This document shows positions 11,130 to 20,675 of a stretch of 64,000 nucleotides of DNA, piece after piece; position 1 is the first letter of the stretch, and every line of letters starts with the position of its first letter. Both the position numbers and the translations under genes were made by a program. Under the pieces are notes generated by a model, which worked only from the letters and a program-made list of their open reading frames with translations, was not told the DNA's origin and made no database searches. The stretch comes from Saccharomycopsis fibuligera x Saccharomycopsis cf. fibuligera. Its lineage: Eukaryota; Ascomycota; Saccharomycetes; Ascoideales; Saccharomycopsidaceae. Location of the stretch: positions 248,001-312,000 of the forward strand of contig CP012811.1 of the NCBI GenBank assembly GCA_001936135.1, given 5' to 3'.

Positions 11130-12725
11130 ATGAAACTTTATTGTCATTCTTTAATATCATTACTTTCTGCCATTTGTGTGCTTTTCGGCACCTTGACCAT
11201 TGCCAGCAGCAGTGCCAGTGGTGGTGCCAGCGGCAATGTTAAAGAGACCCAAATTGATGAAAACAACATTCCATCAAGCTGGCAAAACATTGGCATTGAA
11301 AGAACGCTAGATGTTAGTAAAGCATACGTTAAGGAAGTGTTGAACATCAATACAAAAAACATTGATTCTACTCCAATTAGTGAATACATTCACCCATTGC
11401 CTAAACTGCTCACTGATGATTATGCTTTAATTTTGGCCACAACGGGACCAAAGGGTCAATTCATGGTACCTACCAGTGTTTTTAATAATTCTGAAAATGC
11501 TGAATCTCCGTACAACTACTTGGTTTTGAAATTTCCTGCTCCAGTGGCTCCTGATGCCACTATTAATCTTCAATTGCAATTCGTTTACTTGCATCAATTG
11601 AAACCAGTTCCTGATCAAATTGAGTTAAATGATGCTCAATCCTTATTGTTGAAAACTTTCAAGTATCCAGTCTCCGCATACCATACCAGGGAATACAAAT
11701 TGCAAATTGTAGGGACTGATGATGGGAAAGCTCAAGATTTGAATGCTGATAAATCTAGCCAAGGCTTACCAGAATTGAAGCCGGGCCAAAATAAGGGGAA
11801 TTTTGCTATTTTTGAAGCAGATGGCGAAATTGAGCCATTTACGGTTGAATACTCTAGCTTTTTATTTCTTAGAAATAAGCCTTTAGCTAATGTTGAACAT
11901 TTGCATAGAGACATTTGGATATCTCATTGGGGTAACTCATTGTCGTTTGAAGAGACTTATGAACTCACTAACCATGTGGGCAAATTAAAAAGCGGGTTTT
12001 CCAGATTAGATTGGATGAGAAGTCAATATCAAATGCAAGTTGGTCCTCATATTATCGCTCTTGATATGGAATTACCACAAAATTTTAGAGAAAGCTACTA
12101 TGTCGATTTGGTGGGTAATGTGTCTACTTCCAAAATTATCAAGAACCATTTAGTCTTAAAACCAAGATATCCAATATTCGGTGGCTGGAATTATAACTTT
12201 ACCATTGGATGGACCCATGATTTGCAAGATTTTGTCAAGCAAACTCAAGAATCCAAAGAAACATTCTTAGCTAAAGTTCCGTTACTTAATGGCCACCAAG
12301 ATGTTTCTTACAATGATGTCAAAGTGTCTTTTTACTTGCCTGAAGGAGCTGAACTTTTGGATATTGCATCTCCAATCCCATATGAAAGTTACGATACTAG
12401 CTTAGTTAAGTCATACTTAGATTTTTCCGGTCACACCAAAGTTACCATCACTTACAAGAACTTGGTCGACGAATTCAGACATTCAGATATCATTGTCAAG
12501 TACAAATATACCGTGAATGACTTTTACAGAAAACCATTCATAATAGGTACATTCTTGTTTATTGCATTGATTGCATACTTATTGTTATCTTGGATTAATG
12601 TCAGCATTGATCCTACCGCTGTTAGTTCTACTGACGCTTATCAAAAGATTGAAGATGCGAGTGATGTCGAAGAAGACGAAGAAGAGTCGGTTGATGAGAA
12701 AAAGGAGGTAAAGGCCAAAAAATGA
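11130..12725 (+). CDS. OST1: oligosaccharyltransferase alpha subunit (ribophorin I)
   Basis: Encodes 531 residues. An N-terminal signal peptide (about 1-27) is followed by a large luminal domain. One membrane segment lies near 471-490 (FIIGTFLFIALIAYLLLSW), and the cytosolic tail is acidic/basic and ends KKEVKAKK. Family motifs are clear: ERTLDVSKAYVKEVL near the start, RRDIW-like HRDIWISHWGNSLSFEETYE, and RYPIFGGWNYNFTIGW. Ost1 is an essential subunit of the ER oligosaccharyltransferase that transfers the Glc3Man9GlcNAc2 glycan to Asn of nascent proteins. The S. cerevisiae protein is about 476 residues; the extra length here lies in the Ser/Ala/Gly stretch after the signal peptide and in the charged C-terminal tail. 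The dilysine-rich end would suit ER retention (inference). Confidence 0.95.
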   Translation: MKLYCHSLISLLSAICVLFGTLTIASSSASGGASGNVKETQIDENNIPSSWQNIGIERTLDVSKAYVKEVLNINTKNIDSTPISEYIHPLPKLLTDDYALILATTGPKGQFMVPTSVFNNSENAESPYNYLVLKFPAPVAPDATINLQLQFVYLHQLKPVPDQIELNDAQSLLLKTFKYPVSAYHTREYKLQIVGTDDGKAQDLNADKSSQGLPELKPGQNKGNFAIFEADGEIEPFTVEYSSFLFLRNKPLANVEHLHRDIWISHWGNSLSFEETYELTNHVGKLKSGFSRLDWMRSQYQMQVGPHIIALDMELPQNFRESYYVDLVGNVSTSKIIKNHLVLKPRYPIFGGWNYNFTIGWTHDLQDFVKQTQESKETFLAKVPLLNGHQDVSYNDVKVSFYLPEGAELLDIASPIPYESYDTSLVKSYLDFSGHTKVTITYKNLVDEFRHSDIIVKYKYTVNDFYRKPFIIGTFLFIALIAYLLLSWINVSIDPTAVSSTDAYQKIEDASDVEEDEEESVDEKKEVKAKK

Positions 12726-12953
12726 GGATTTAAAAAGAAAAAAAAAAAAAGAAAAAAAAAGATTAAAAAATCTAAAACCAAGTTTTTATAAGTTTTATAA
12801 ATTCTATAAAAAAATGCTATGTGTTTATATATATGCATTGGTTACTGTCTTATGTTTTATTTATTTTCTTTTGTATACTTGCAGACTAAACAACTTTTCT
12901 GTTAATCGAGTTGCTTATTGCAAATATAAAGTTTACGTACTTGACCGATTTCT

Positions 12954-12973
12954 GACTGTCAACGTTGACAGTC
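12954..12973. repeat. 20-base perfect palindrome
   Basis: Perfectly self-complementary sequence centred on AACGTT, with arms GACTGTC/GACAGTC and no spacer. It is the first of four palindromes in this intergenic region. Confidence 0.95.
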
Positions 12974-12977
12974 CTTA

Positions 12978-13001
12978 TTATGCTGCTTATAAGCAGCATA
13001 A
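12978..13001. repeat. 24-base perfect palindrome
   Basis: Perfectly self-complementary sequence centred on TTATAA, with arms TTATGCTGC/GCAGCATAA and no spacer, four bases after the 20-base palindrome. Confidence 0.95.
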
Positions 13002-13039
13002 GCACTCCACTGTTTAAGCATAGCTGTCCGGGCAACCGC

Positions 13040-13051
13040 ATCGCTAGCGAT
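13040..13051. repeat. 12-base perfect palindrome
   Basis: ATCGCTAGCGAT, perfectly self-complementary. It would not be remarkable alone but sits within the cluster. Confidence 0.85.
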
Positions 13052-13088
13052 ATTGCTACACCAATTTTTTTTTTTTTTTTTGGCGTAC

Positions 13089-13104
13089 TACCACTATAGT
13101 GGTA
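13089..13104. repeat. 16-base perfect palindrome
   Basis: TACCACTATAGTGGTA, perfectly self-complementary, just after a poly-T run and 124 bases before the RIO1 start. Confidence 0.95.
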
Positions 13105-13227
13105 ATTTGAAAAAATAAATCCGCAATATAATATGAACATCGTAAGCTGCATTTCATATATAAGTCAGATCATACTTTTCTATCCCCCAGAGGTTTATTT
13201 ATTTGATCATAGCCGAGCACCATTTGC

Positions 13228-14916
13228 ATGCCCAATATGACAGTTCCAGGCCCAAACTCAAATTCCGCTTTGGAATCCTCTTTTGCTAGTTTATCGATCG
13301 AGTCTGGAGACAAACACCACCACCATTACGATGAAGACCAGTTGCTGTACTCCGCAAGCGAGTCAGATTCCAGCAGTGATGATGATGTTAATGATGATGA
13401 TGATGATGAATCACACTATGAACATAGTAGTACAATCAACATAAACAAAAGAAACAACAACCCAAAGAATGTCAAAAATACAGACAACGATCATACTCAA
13501 ATTACCAAATCTGAGAATGGTGAAATTTTGCAAAAGTACTCCGACAAGATTCGTGATGATTCGCAAGTTAAATCAGCAAGAATAGAAAAGGATAAAAGCG
13601 ATCGCGCAACAGTAGAAAATGCTATTGATCCTAAGACATTTGCCCAATTAAACAAATTCATTAAAAATGGTACATTGACGAAAATTGATGGATGCTTGAG
13701 TACTGGGAAAGAAGCCAATATTTACTACGGTATCAATGAGACCACTGATAAAGAATACGCCATCAAGGTATACAAGACATCAGTACTTGTGTTTAAAGAT
13801 CGTGAACGTTACATTAATGGAGAATTCCGGTTCAAGAATTTCAAAAACAGTAACAAGATCAATGCTAGAAAATTGATTAAAGTTTGGTCAGAGAAAGAAT
13901 TTCGTAATTTGAAAAGATTAAAACTTTCAGGTTTTAATGTTCCCGAGCCTATTGATTTGAAATCGAATATCTTGCTAATGGAATTTTTAAGTGCTACTGA
14001 AGAGAAGGGCTGGCCTGCTCCCAAATTGAAAGATTACGAATTTGCCGATGATGAAGAGGTTTTCAAGATATATAAGCTGATTGTGGTGAGCATGAGACTA
14101 ATGTACCAGAAATGCCGATTGATTCACGCAGATTTAAGTGAATACAATTTGATTGTAAATCGTGGGAAGATTTTCATTATTGATGTATCACAGTCTATTG
14201 ATCCTTCGCATCCAATGGCTTTGGACTTTTTGAGAATGGATATTAAAAATATTAGTGATTATTTTAGCAAAAAGCGGAAAATTGCTACATTTATGGAAAA
14301 AGAAGTATTTAAATTTATTACTGAAGATTACAAGCAGGTATTCAATGCATACAATAATAATAAAAGCTTGGAAATTGATGAAGCGCTGCAAAAGTATGAT
14401 GAAAATATTTTGGTTGAGTTGGTGGATAATTTGAAAATCAAAGAATCTGAAGAAGATGAAAAAGAAGATGAAATTTTTAGAAGTCTTCATTTGATGAGAA
14501 ACTTGAATGATTTGGAAGAAGAAGATTTTGTCAAGTTTAGAGAAGGGAAAATTGATGTTTTTAAGAGTTTAGTAGTTGAAGACGGTATGCAGCAAAGCAA
14601 TGAACCAGCTCATGATGTGCAACAATTGAAAAGTGCTACGAATAATGATGATAACGAAGAAGATGAAAACAAAGAAGGAGAAGACGGAGAATCAGGAGAA
14701 GATCGCAGTGAAGAAGAAGAAGAGTCGGAAGAAGGTGAGTACTCAGATGATGATGAACGATTTTCTAAAAAAGAAGCTAAGGGCAAGAAATACGAAGATA
14801 AAGAAGCGAAAAAGCTCCGTAAAAGTCAAGCTAAGGAACAGAAACAAGAAAAAAGGAAAAACAAGATGAAGAAGCATGTTAAACAGAAGCTTATCAAGAA
14901 GTCGAGTAAGAAATAG
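13228..14916 (+). CDS. RIO1: atypical protein kinase/ATPase Rio1, 40S ribosome maturation
   Basis: Encodes 562 residues. An acidic, disordered N-terminus with a short His run leads into a RIO domain of about residues 150-390. The RIO ATP loop STGKEANIYYG begins near residue 157, with the ATP-binding Lys K180 in YAIKVYK. The catalytic loop is HADLSEYN with Asp302, and the metal-binding motif IIDVSQS has Asp319. The C-terminus is strongly acidic and then Lys-rich (ends KQKLIKKSSKK). Rio1 binds late cytoplasmic pre-40S particles and its ATPase cycle drives the final 20S-to-18S rRNA step; it also has reported roles in rDNA silencing. HADLSEYN with SQS distinguishes it from Rio2. It is longer than S. 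cerevisiae Rio1 (484) because of both tails. The promoter contains the palindrome cluster. Confidence 0.96.
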   Translation: MPNMTVPGPNSNSALESSFASLSIESGDKHHHHYDEDQLLYSASESDSSSDDDVNDDDDDESHYEHSSTININKRNNNPKNVKNTDNDHTQITKSENGEILQKYSDKIRDDSQVKSARIEKDKSDRATVENAIDPKTFAQLNKFIKNGTLTKIDGCLSTGKEANIYYGINETTDKEYAIKVYKTSVLVFKDRERYINGEFRFKNFKNSNKINARKLIKVWSEKEFRNLKRLKLSGFNVPEPIDLKSNILLMEFLSATEEKGWPAPKLKDYEFADDEEVFKIYKLIVVSMRLMYQKCRLIHADLSEYNLIVNRGKIFIIDVSQSIDPSHPMALDFLRMDIKNISDYFSKKRKIATFMEKEVFKFITEDYKQVFNAYNNNKSLEIDEALQKYDENILVELVDNLKIKESEEDEKEDEIFRSLHLMRNLNDLEEEDFVKFREGKIDVFKSLVVEDGMQQSNEPAHDVQQLKSATNNDDNEEDENKEGEDGESGEDRSEEEEESEEGEYSDDDERFSKKEAKGKKYEDKEAKKLRKSQAKEQKQEKRKNKMKKHVKQKLIKKSSKK

Positions 14917-15508
14917 GAGGATATTTCTTGGTATACTTTTACAGTAGGAATACTAAGGTAATTAGGCAATAAAAAAAAAAAGTTAAAAAAGTTTGAAAAC
15001 AGTCAATATTGTAGCTTTATTCAAATTAAGAAAGTACGTTCTCACATGTTTAGCGAATGCTTCGTGTCCATCTGCACAACTCTACTTGCTAATTGAGAAG
15101 TAATCACTTGGCCTTATGTCCGGTACGTGTAAGTGTACTTATACGGTGCCGTACCAAAATGATCTGGTCTTCATGGTGTCCTTATACCGCTTTCGGCATC
15201 AATAAAACACCTTCATCCTTACACCCACCCGTACATCTTGATTGATATGGATTAGTACCTCACCCGCAAATAGTCAAATCTACTCAACAATATTAGCATT
15301 ACTACAGTTGCTTCTGAGACTCCTTAATTTGAAAGCTGTCTGAGGGGTCATTGCGTAATGGCAGATCTGCTGCCTTGGCAGTCCCCACTCCCTGGACTTG
15401 CTGCTATGAGGCAGTGTCTTTAAACACCATATCTATCATATATGATCTAACTATGCTCTGGCATCAACTGTAGTTGAGGTAACTGTATAGTTAACTCTGG
15501 CCTGTATC

Positions 15509-15514
15509 CACGTG
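15509..15514. promoter_or_regulatory. CACGTG E-box
   Basis: Perfect CACGTG, the core site for bHLH factors such as Cbf1, Tye7 or Ino2/Ino4. It lies about 465 bases before the ERG13 start. Function is not shown by sequence alone. Confidence 0.35.
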
Positions 15515-15737
15515 ATGAAGTATGCTAACTAGGAAAAAAAAAACCGTTTTTGTGGCGGCGGATAAGCTGATATGGCAGCGCCCAGCGATCGAAGCTGGCT
15601 CCCAGCTAATTAATTGCAATTGGAACTCTTGATTTTCTTAGCGTTTTCTCGAGGAGCGTCCTCGTACAAAAGGGGGCCACCCGGCGACAGCTGCCCAACA
15701 CCATCCACCACAACTCTGCAGAGTGCGAACACCAGTT

Positions 15738-15744
15738 TATACGA
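15738..15744 (-). promoter_or_regulatory. sterol response element (Upc2-type) of ERG13
   Basis: TATACGA on the plus strand is the exact complement of TCGTATA, the core element bound by Upc2/Ecm22 zinc-cluster regulators of ergosterol genes. It lies 234 bases before the ERG13 ATG. A near match, TCGTACA, is at 15663-15669. The position ahead of a mevalonate-pathway gene makes a functional site likely but unproven. Confidence 0.55.
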
Positions 15745-15978
15745 GGATCGAGAACGACCGCATCACCAGTGAAAATATTATATTTATATCGCCCCATTCC
15801 ATCTGTTTCTGTTTTCTCCCCCTGCTTCTTTACTTTCCCATTGAGTGCTTCTCTTTTCTTTTACTGATAGATACCAAGTCTCTGAAGTTTAATTTCTTCT
15901 TGTTTGTTTTGTCCATATTCATTCTGCTTCAATCGACAATCTCCCATTCCAGTTTATAAATTTCCATCTTCAAACATC

Positions 15979-17443
15979 ATGTCTGCTCGTCCTCAAAATA
16001 TTGGTATCAAGGCCATCGAGGTCTACATCCCTTCTGAAGTATGTCCCTATTGTCAATTATCCCTTTGCTCTCTTGGATCTTCAATTTATGACTATCTTCT
16101 TACATAAAACCAATTACTAACCATTCCTCCAGTACGTAAACCAAACCGAATTGGAAAAAGCTGACGGCGTTTCTGCTGGTAAATACACTATTGGTTTAGG
16201 CCAAACCAATATGGCCTTTGTCAATGACCGTGAAGATATCTACTCCTTGGCATTGACCGTCACTTCTAACTTGCTTAAAAACAATAACATTGACCCAAAC
16301 TCCATTGGTAGATTGGAAGTCGGTACTGAAACTTTGTTAGATAAGTCTAAATCCATCAAATCCCTCTTGATGACCTTGTTTGGCGAAAACACCGACATTG
16401 AAGGTATTGATACTGTTAACGCTTGTTACGGTGGTACCAATGCAGTTTTCAACTCTGTTAACTGGATTGAATCTTCTTCTTGGGATGGTAGAGATGCTAT
16501 CGTTGTTGCTGGTGACATTGCCATTTACTCTAAGGGTGCTGCTAGACCAACTGGTGGTGCCGGTACTGTTGCTTTGTTGATTGGTCCTGATGCCCCAATC
16601 GTGTTTGAAAACGTGCACGGTTCTTATTTTGAACACGCTTACGATTTCTACAAGCCAAACTTCACTTCCGAATACCCGGTTGTTGATGGCCATTTCTCTT
16701 TGGCTTGCTACGTCAAGGCATTTGACCAATCTTACAAAGCTTTTTCCAAAAAGGCTATCAAGAAGGGTTTGGAATATCCAAAAGATGCTGGACAAGATAA
16801 ACCTCTTGCTGATGACGTTGTTGGGTTGAAGTTCTTTGATTATAACGTTTTCCATGTCCCAACTTGTAAATTGGTCACCAAGACTTATGGTAGATTGTTA
16901 TACAATGATTTCAGAGCTAAGCCACAAGCCATCCCTGATGTTGATTCCAAATACGCCACTGTTAGTTACGAAGAATCTTTAACTGACAAATCCATTGAAA
17001 AGACTTTTGTCGGATTAACCAAAGAATTGGCCAAGCAAAGAGTTCAACCATCATTGACTGTACCAACCAACATTGGTAACACTTACACTGCTTCTGTGTA
17101 CGGTGCTTTGTCTTCGTTATTGTACTATGTTGGAAATGAACAATTGCAAGGCAAGAGAATTGGTTTGTTTTCTTATGGTTCCGGTTTGGCTGCTTCTTTG
17201 TTTTCCGTCAAAGTTGTTGGTGACATTAGCAACATCACTGCTAAGTTGGACATTGCAAACAAGTTACAAAACAGAACACAAAGAACTCCAGAGGAATATC
17301 TCAGTGCTATTGAATTGAGAGAAGCTATTCACTTGAAGAGTGATTACGAACCAAAGGGTTCTATTGATACATTGGCTAAGGGTACTTACTACTTGACAAA
17401 GATTGATGACAAGTACAAGAGATACTACGAAGTTAAAAACTAA
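15979..17443 (+). CDS. ERG13: HMG-CoA synthase (two exons)
   Basis: Two exons, 15979-16038 and 16133-17443, give 456 residues. Exon 1 (20 codons) ends IPSE and exon 2 continues [14 protein letters not shown]. The join restores the conserved IYIPxxxVNQSELE region of the family, so splicing is needed. The catalytic Cys is about residue 118 in NACYGGTNA; other signatures are [33 protein letters not shown] and [15 protein letters not shown]. The enzyme condenses acetyl-CoA with acetoacetyl-CoA to HMG-CoA, the committed step into the mevalonate/ergosterol pathway. Codon use is strongly biased and I found no in-frame CTG, typical of a highly expressed gene in a CUG-Ser yeast. A probable Upc2-type element lies upstream. 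Confidence 0.97.
16039..16132 (+). other. ERG13 intron
   Basis: A 94-base intron with donor GTATGT at 16039, branch point TACTAAC at 16115-16121 and acceptor CAG ending at 16132. It interrupts the frame after codon 20 in phase 0. Confidence 0.95.
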
Positions 17444-18074
17444 GAGTTTCCGTTTTCTGACTAACTACTATCCTTTCTCATCTTGCTTCCTTTTTTTTAA
17501 ATATCTTCTTTTTGTTGCTAGCTAGCTTTTGTTGATTATTCTACCTTAATAGAATGCTTTGTGTCATGCCTGGTATTGTTTGTTAATAACATATCGTATG
17601 ATCTATAGATAAGGGTTTGTAAATTAGGTTGTTTGCTATGCTTCCCGGGATAATTATACCCTCGTAATGGCGTTATACCAACACGGCAGATTTGCCGGAA
17701 CTATAACGCAGGGTAACACAGAGCACAAAATTACATAATCAGTATATCATCAAAATTGCTGACATAATTTCTTGCTCAGAAAGTGGCCCCGACAGCCTCC
17801 GTCTGTTGCATCTGCGAAGACAATTCCAATTCCGAAGATGTGTCCGAGGCTGCCGCCAAAAACCAAAAAACTGCCACACGCTCAAGCGCTGAGTGAATTC
17901 ACTGAATGCCATTTGGGCCCCCGTTTTAACTCGCTTTTTTTCCGCCCTTCCTAAAAGAATGCTTTCTTTCTTTTGATTTTCCCGCATCTAGCTCTTGCTT
18001 TCGTTTTATTGATTGATATCATTCATCATCAGCATCCATATTCCTCATTCCATATTTCATATTCACATCCCATA
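17444..18074. other. intergenic, ERG13 to IDH1
   Basis: Holds the T-rich ERG13 3' end and the IDH1 promoter with a pyrimidine-rich leader (17930-18070). No separate gene or RNA is recognised. Confidence 0.55.
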
Positions 18075-19393
18075 ATGTTCAGATCTATTGCTAGTAAGGT
18101 ATGTTTGTTTAGCTGTTTTTCGTTATTCTCAGGATATGGCGCTTAGTTATTATGTGCTTCTTATAGGCTGCCTCGAAAGAAAAAAATAAAAAAAATAAAA
18201 AAAGAAAGTAGGACATTGAAGGTGGGAAGCATCAAGTGTTTTATGTTGGACGCCTCGGGAAGACAGACAAGCAAAATTATATTCCAAATCAACTTTCAAA
18301 TTACGTTATTAGACAGTTACTAACAATTTTTTTTTTTTAGAACTTGGCCAGCGTCAGAACCTTTGCTTCTGTTTCTGAAGCTAGCTTGCCAAAGAAATAC
18401 GGAGGCAGATACGATGTCACTTTGATCCCTGGTGATGGTATTGGTGAAGAAATCACCAACTCTGTTGTTCAAATCTTTAAAGCTGAAAGAGTTCCAGTTG
18501 ACTGGGAATTGATCAAGGGTAGTGAAGGTCAAGATCTTGTCAATGAAGCCGTTGATTCTTTGAAAAGAAACAAGGTTGGTTTGAAAGGTATCTTCCATAC
18601 TCCAACTGAAGTGGGCAAAAACTCATTTAACGTTGCCTTGAGAAAACAATTGGACATTTACGCTTCTTTGACTCTTATCAAGAACATTCCTGGTGTTAAG
18701 ACTAGATTGAACGATATTGATATTGCTTTGATCAGAGAAAACACTGAAGGTGAATATTCTGGTCTTGAACATCAATCTGTGCCAGGAGTGGTTGAATCTT
18801 TAAAGATTATTACCAAATACAAATCCGAAAGAATTGCCAAATTCGCTTTTGATTTTGCTTTGAAAAATAACAGAAGCAAAGTCACTGCTGTTCACAAAGC
18901 TAACATTATGAAATTGGGTGATGGCTTGTTCAGAAGTACCGTTCAAGATGTTGGTAAAGAATACCCAGGTATTGACGTTGACACTATAATTGTTGACAAC
19001 GCCTCTATGCAAGCTGTTTCTAGACCACAACAGTTCGATGTCTTGGTTACTCCAAACTTGTACGGTAGTATATTGTCTAACATTGGTGCTGCCTTGATTG
19101 GTGGTCCAGGTTTGGTTCCAGGTGCTAATTTTGGTAGAGAACATGCTGTTTTTGAACCTGGTTGCAGACACGTTGGTTTGGATATTAAGGGGAAGCATGT
19201 TGCTAACCCAACCGCTATGATTTTGTCAAGTGCTTTGATGTTGAGACATTTGGGCTTGAACGAAAATGCTGATAGAATTTCTAATGCCATTTACGCTGTT
19301 CTCGCTGAAGGTAAAGTTAGAACTAAGGATATTGGTGGTAACAATACTACTGAAGAATTCACTAAGGCTATTTTGGACAAATTGGCTGCTTGA
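18075..19393 (+). CDS. IDH1: NAD-dependent isocitrate dehydrogenase subunit 1, mitochondrial
   Basis: Two exons, 18075-18098 and 18341-19393, give 358 residues. Exon 1 encodes only MFRSIASK. Together with the start of exon 2 it makes a basic, Ser-rich mitochondrial presequence ahead of PKKYGGRYDVTLIPGDGIG. Family motifs follow: NVALRKQLDIYA, RENTEGEYSGLEH, HKANIMKLGDGLF, IVDNASMQAV, NLYGSILSNIGAALIGGPG and ANPTAMILS. It aligns throughout with S. cerevisiae Idh1 (360 residues), the AMP-binding regulatory subunit of the octameric Idh1/Idh2 enzyme that oxidises isocitrate to 2-oxoglutarate in the TCA cycle. The IDH2 partner is not in this window. No in-frame CTG was found. Confidence 0.96.
18099..18340 (+). 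other. IDH1 intron
   Basis: A 242-base intron with donor GTATGT at 18099, branch point TACTAAC at 18318-18324, a poly-T tract and acceptor TAG ending at 18340. It lies in the presequence after codon 8, phase 0. I saw no snoRNA boxes inside it. Confidence 0.95.
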
Positions 19394-20675
19394 ATTTTTA
19401 TTTAAATTAAATTAATTACTATAATTTTATTAAAAAAAATACGTTGTCTAGCATTTTAATCTCTTTTTTTTCTTTTTTTTCCTTCCATTAAATTAAAACC
19501 AAATACAAATTATAAAATTTACCAGAAGCGCAATAATTTGAGCTTATTTCCTTCAGACATATTTCTTTTTCAATACAAATAAAGTACTTGTCTTGCTTTT
19601 ATCTCCAATTTTTCTCGATGCTTTTGTAACGGGTTGTCTGCTTCATCTGCCGTTTATCTCTTACTTCTTATTTCACAGCCATTAATTACAGGTGTTGCGT
19701 AATTACAAGGAGTCACTGTATCTAGCACTTTTTGCAAATGAGTTTCTATTCTCTGCTTTCAACATTACCCAGCTGTATTAGAATATACCAAAGTATGCCA
19801 TTGCCAACGCATACTTTAGCAAGCAAGTACAGCCACAATACTTATTTAAAAAGGTACCTTTTTATACATATAGCCATAGATAGAGATTATATCAATCTGA
19901 CGTCTCAAAATACTATATTCTTGCATAGTGTCTACAAGCGATGGACGCCCTGTGAGCACCCCTTGTGCGCAGCTTAACTGGTTAAGCGTTTGAGCGTTTT
20001 GCGAATTTGCTGCACCATCGCATCTCATCCCACCCAAGGATTTTTTTTAACATGCATGGAGATACATACATAGACACGCGCTATTGTTATTGTGATGTAT
20101 TATCTAAGTTTGCCTCCGGTGGGGAATGGAATTCTTGTTTGTTTGTTTTTTTCAATTTTAACCAATTGTGACTTCTGAAGATATACCATATCTGTCTCTT
20201 CTATACTCTGGTGTGCAAAACGGCACTAATTCGCCGCCGTAGGAGATATCCTGTTGTGTACTGTCTGCAACTTTCTTTCAAGGGTACGTACAATATCTAA
20301 CACAAAACGCAGTAGCTGATATATTTTTACGAAATAACAAAACAAGCTTGCTAGTGCAACACTAACTTTATGAAAACGTCTTTTGAATTCGTGTATTTAT
20401 CAGCACTAATATGCTATGCACAGTGTGAATACCATTGTGATTGCCCTTCTGAAAAAGACTACCGAACTACTTGATAGACTATTCAGAAATTTATATCATA
20501 TATGATACTGAAGAGAACAGTAAATACAGATAGAGACAAAATGAAATGAAACCACTATGAATAAAGGATAATAATTGTCAATGAGAAAAAAAGAAACAAA
20601 GGAAAAAAAAAGAGAAACTAAATAGATAATAGATCATTACTACACCACCACCTCCTATTTTAAAAGCTCAAAATC
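19394..20675. other. convergent region between IDH1 and EMC1
   Basis: About 1.28 kb between two converging genes. It is AT-rich, with a weak tRNA-like stretch near 19966-20020 that lacks a B box (rejected) and a 14-base palindrome TATCATATATGATA at 20494-20507. No coding gene is supported. Confidence 0.5.

Larger units (their letters stand above)
12726..13227. other. OST1-RIO1 intergenic region with palindrome cluster
   Basis: The stretch between two plus-strand genes holds the OST1 3' end, A-rich just after the stop, and the RIO1 promoter. Within it are four perfect, spacer-less palindromes between 12954 and 13104, plus a poly-T run at about 13065-13081. No coding frame is convincing. Confidence 0.7.
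14917..15978. other. RIO1-ERG13 intergenic region, ERG13 promoter
   Basis: About 1.06 kb with no convincing gene. It holds a CACGTG E-box (15509-15514), a sterol-response-like element (15738-15744) and a pyrimidine-rich leader before ERG13. A small hairpin-forming stretch near 15359-15385 (GGCAG/CTGCC) was considered as a tRNA and rejected. Confidence 0.6.

Noticed and set aside
15346-15415. Possible tRNA with a GCGTAATGGCAGA segment and a CTGCC/GGCAG hairpin
   Set aside because: No T-arm consensus and no matching acceptor stem.
19966-20020. tRNA-like stretch with a D-arm-like GCTTAACTGGTTAAGC
   Set aside because: No B box (GGTTCRANTCC) follows, the stems do not close into a cloverleaf, and the length is too short.
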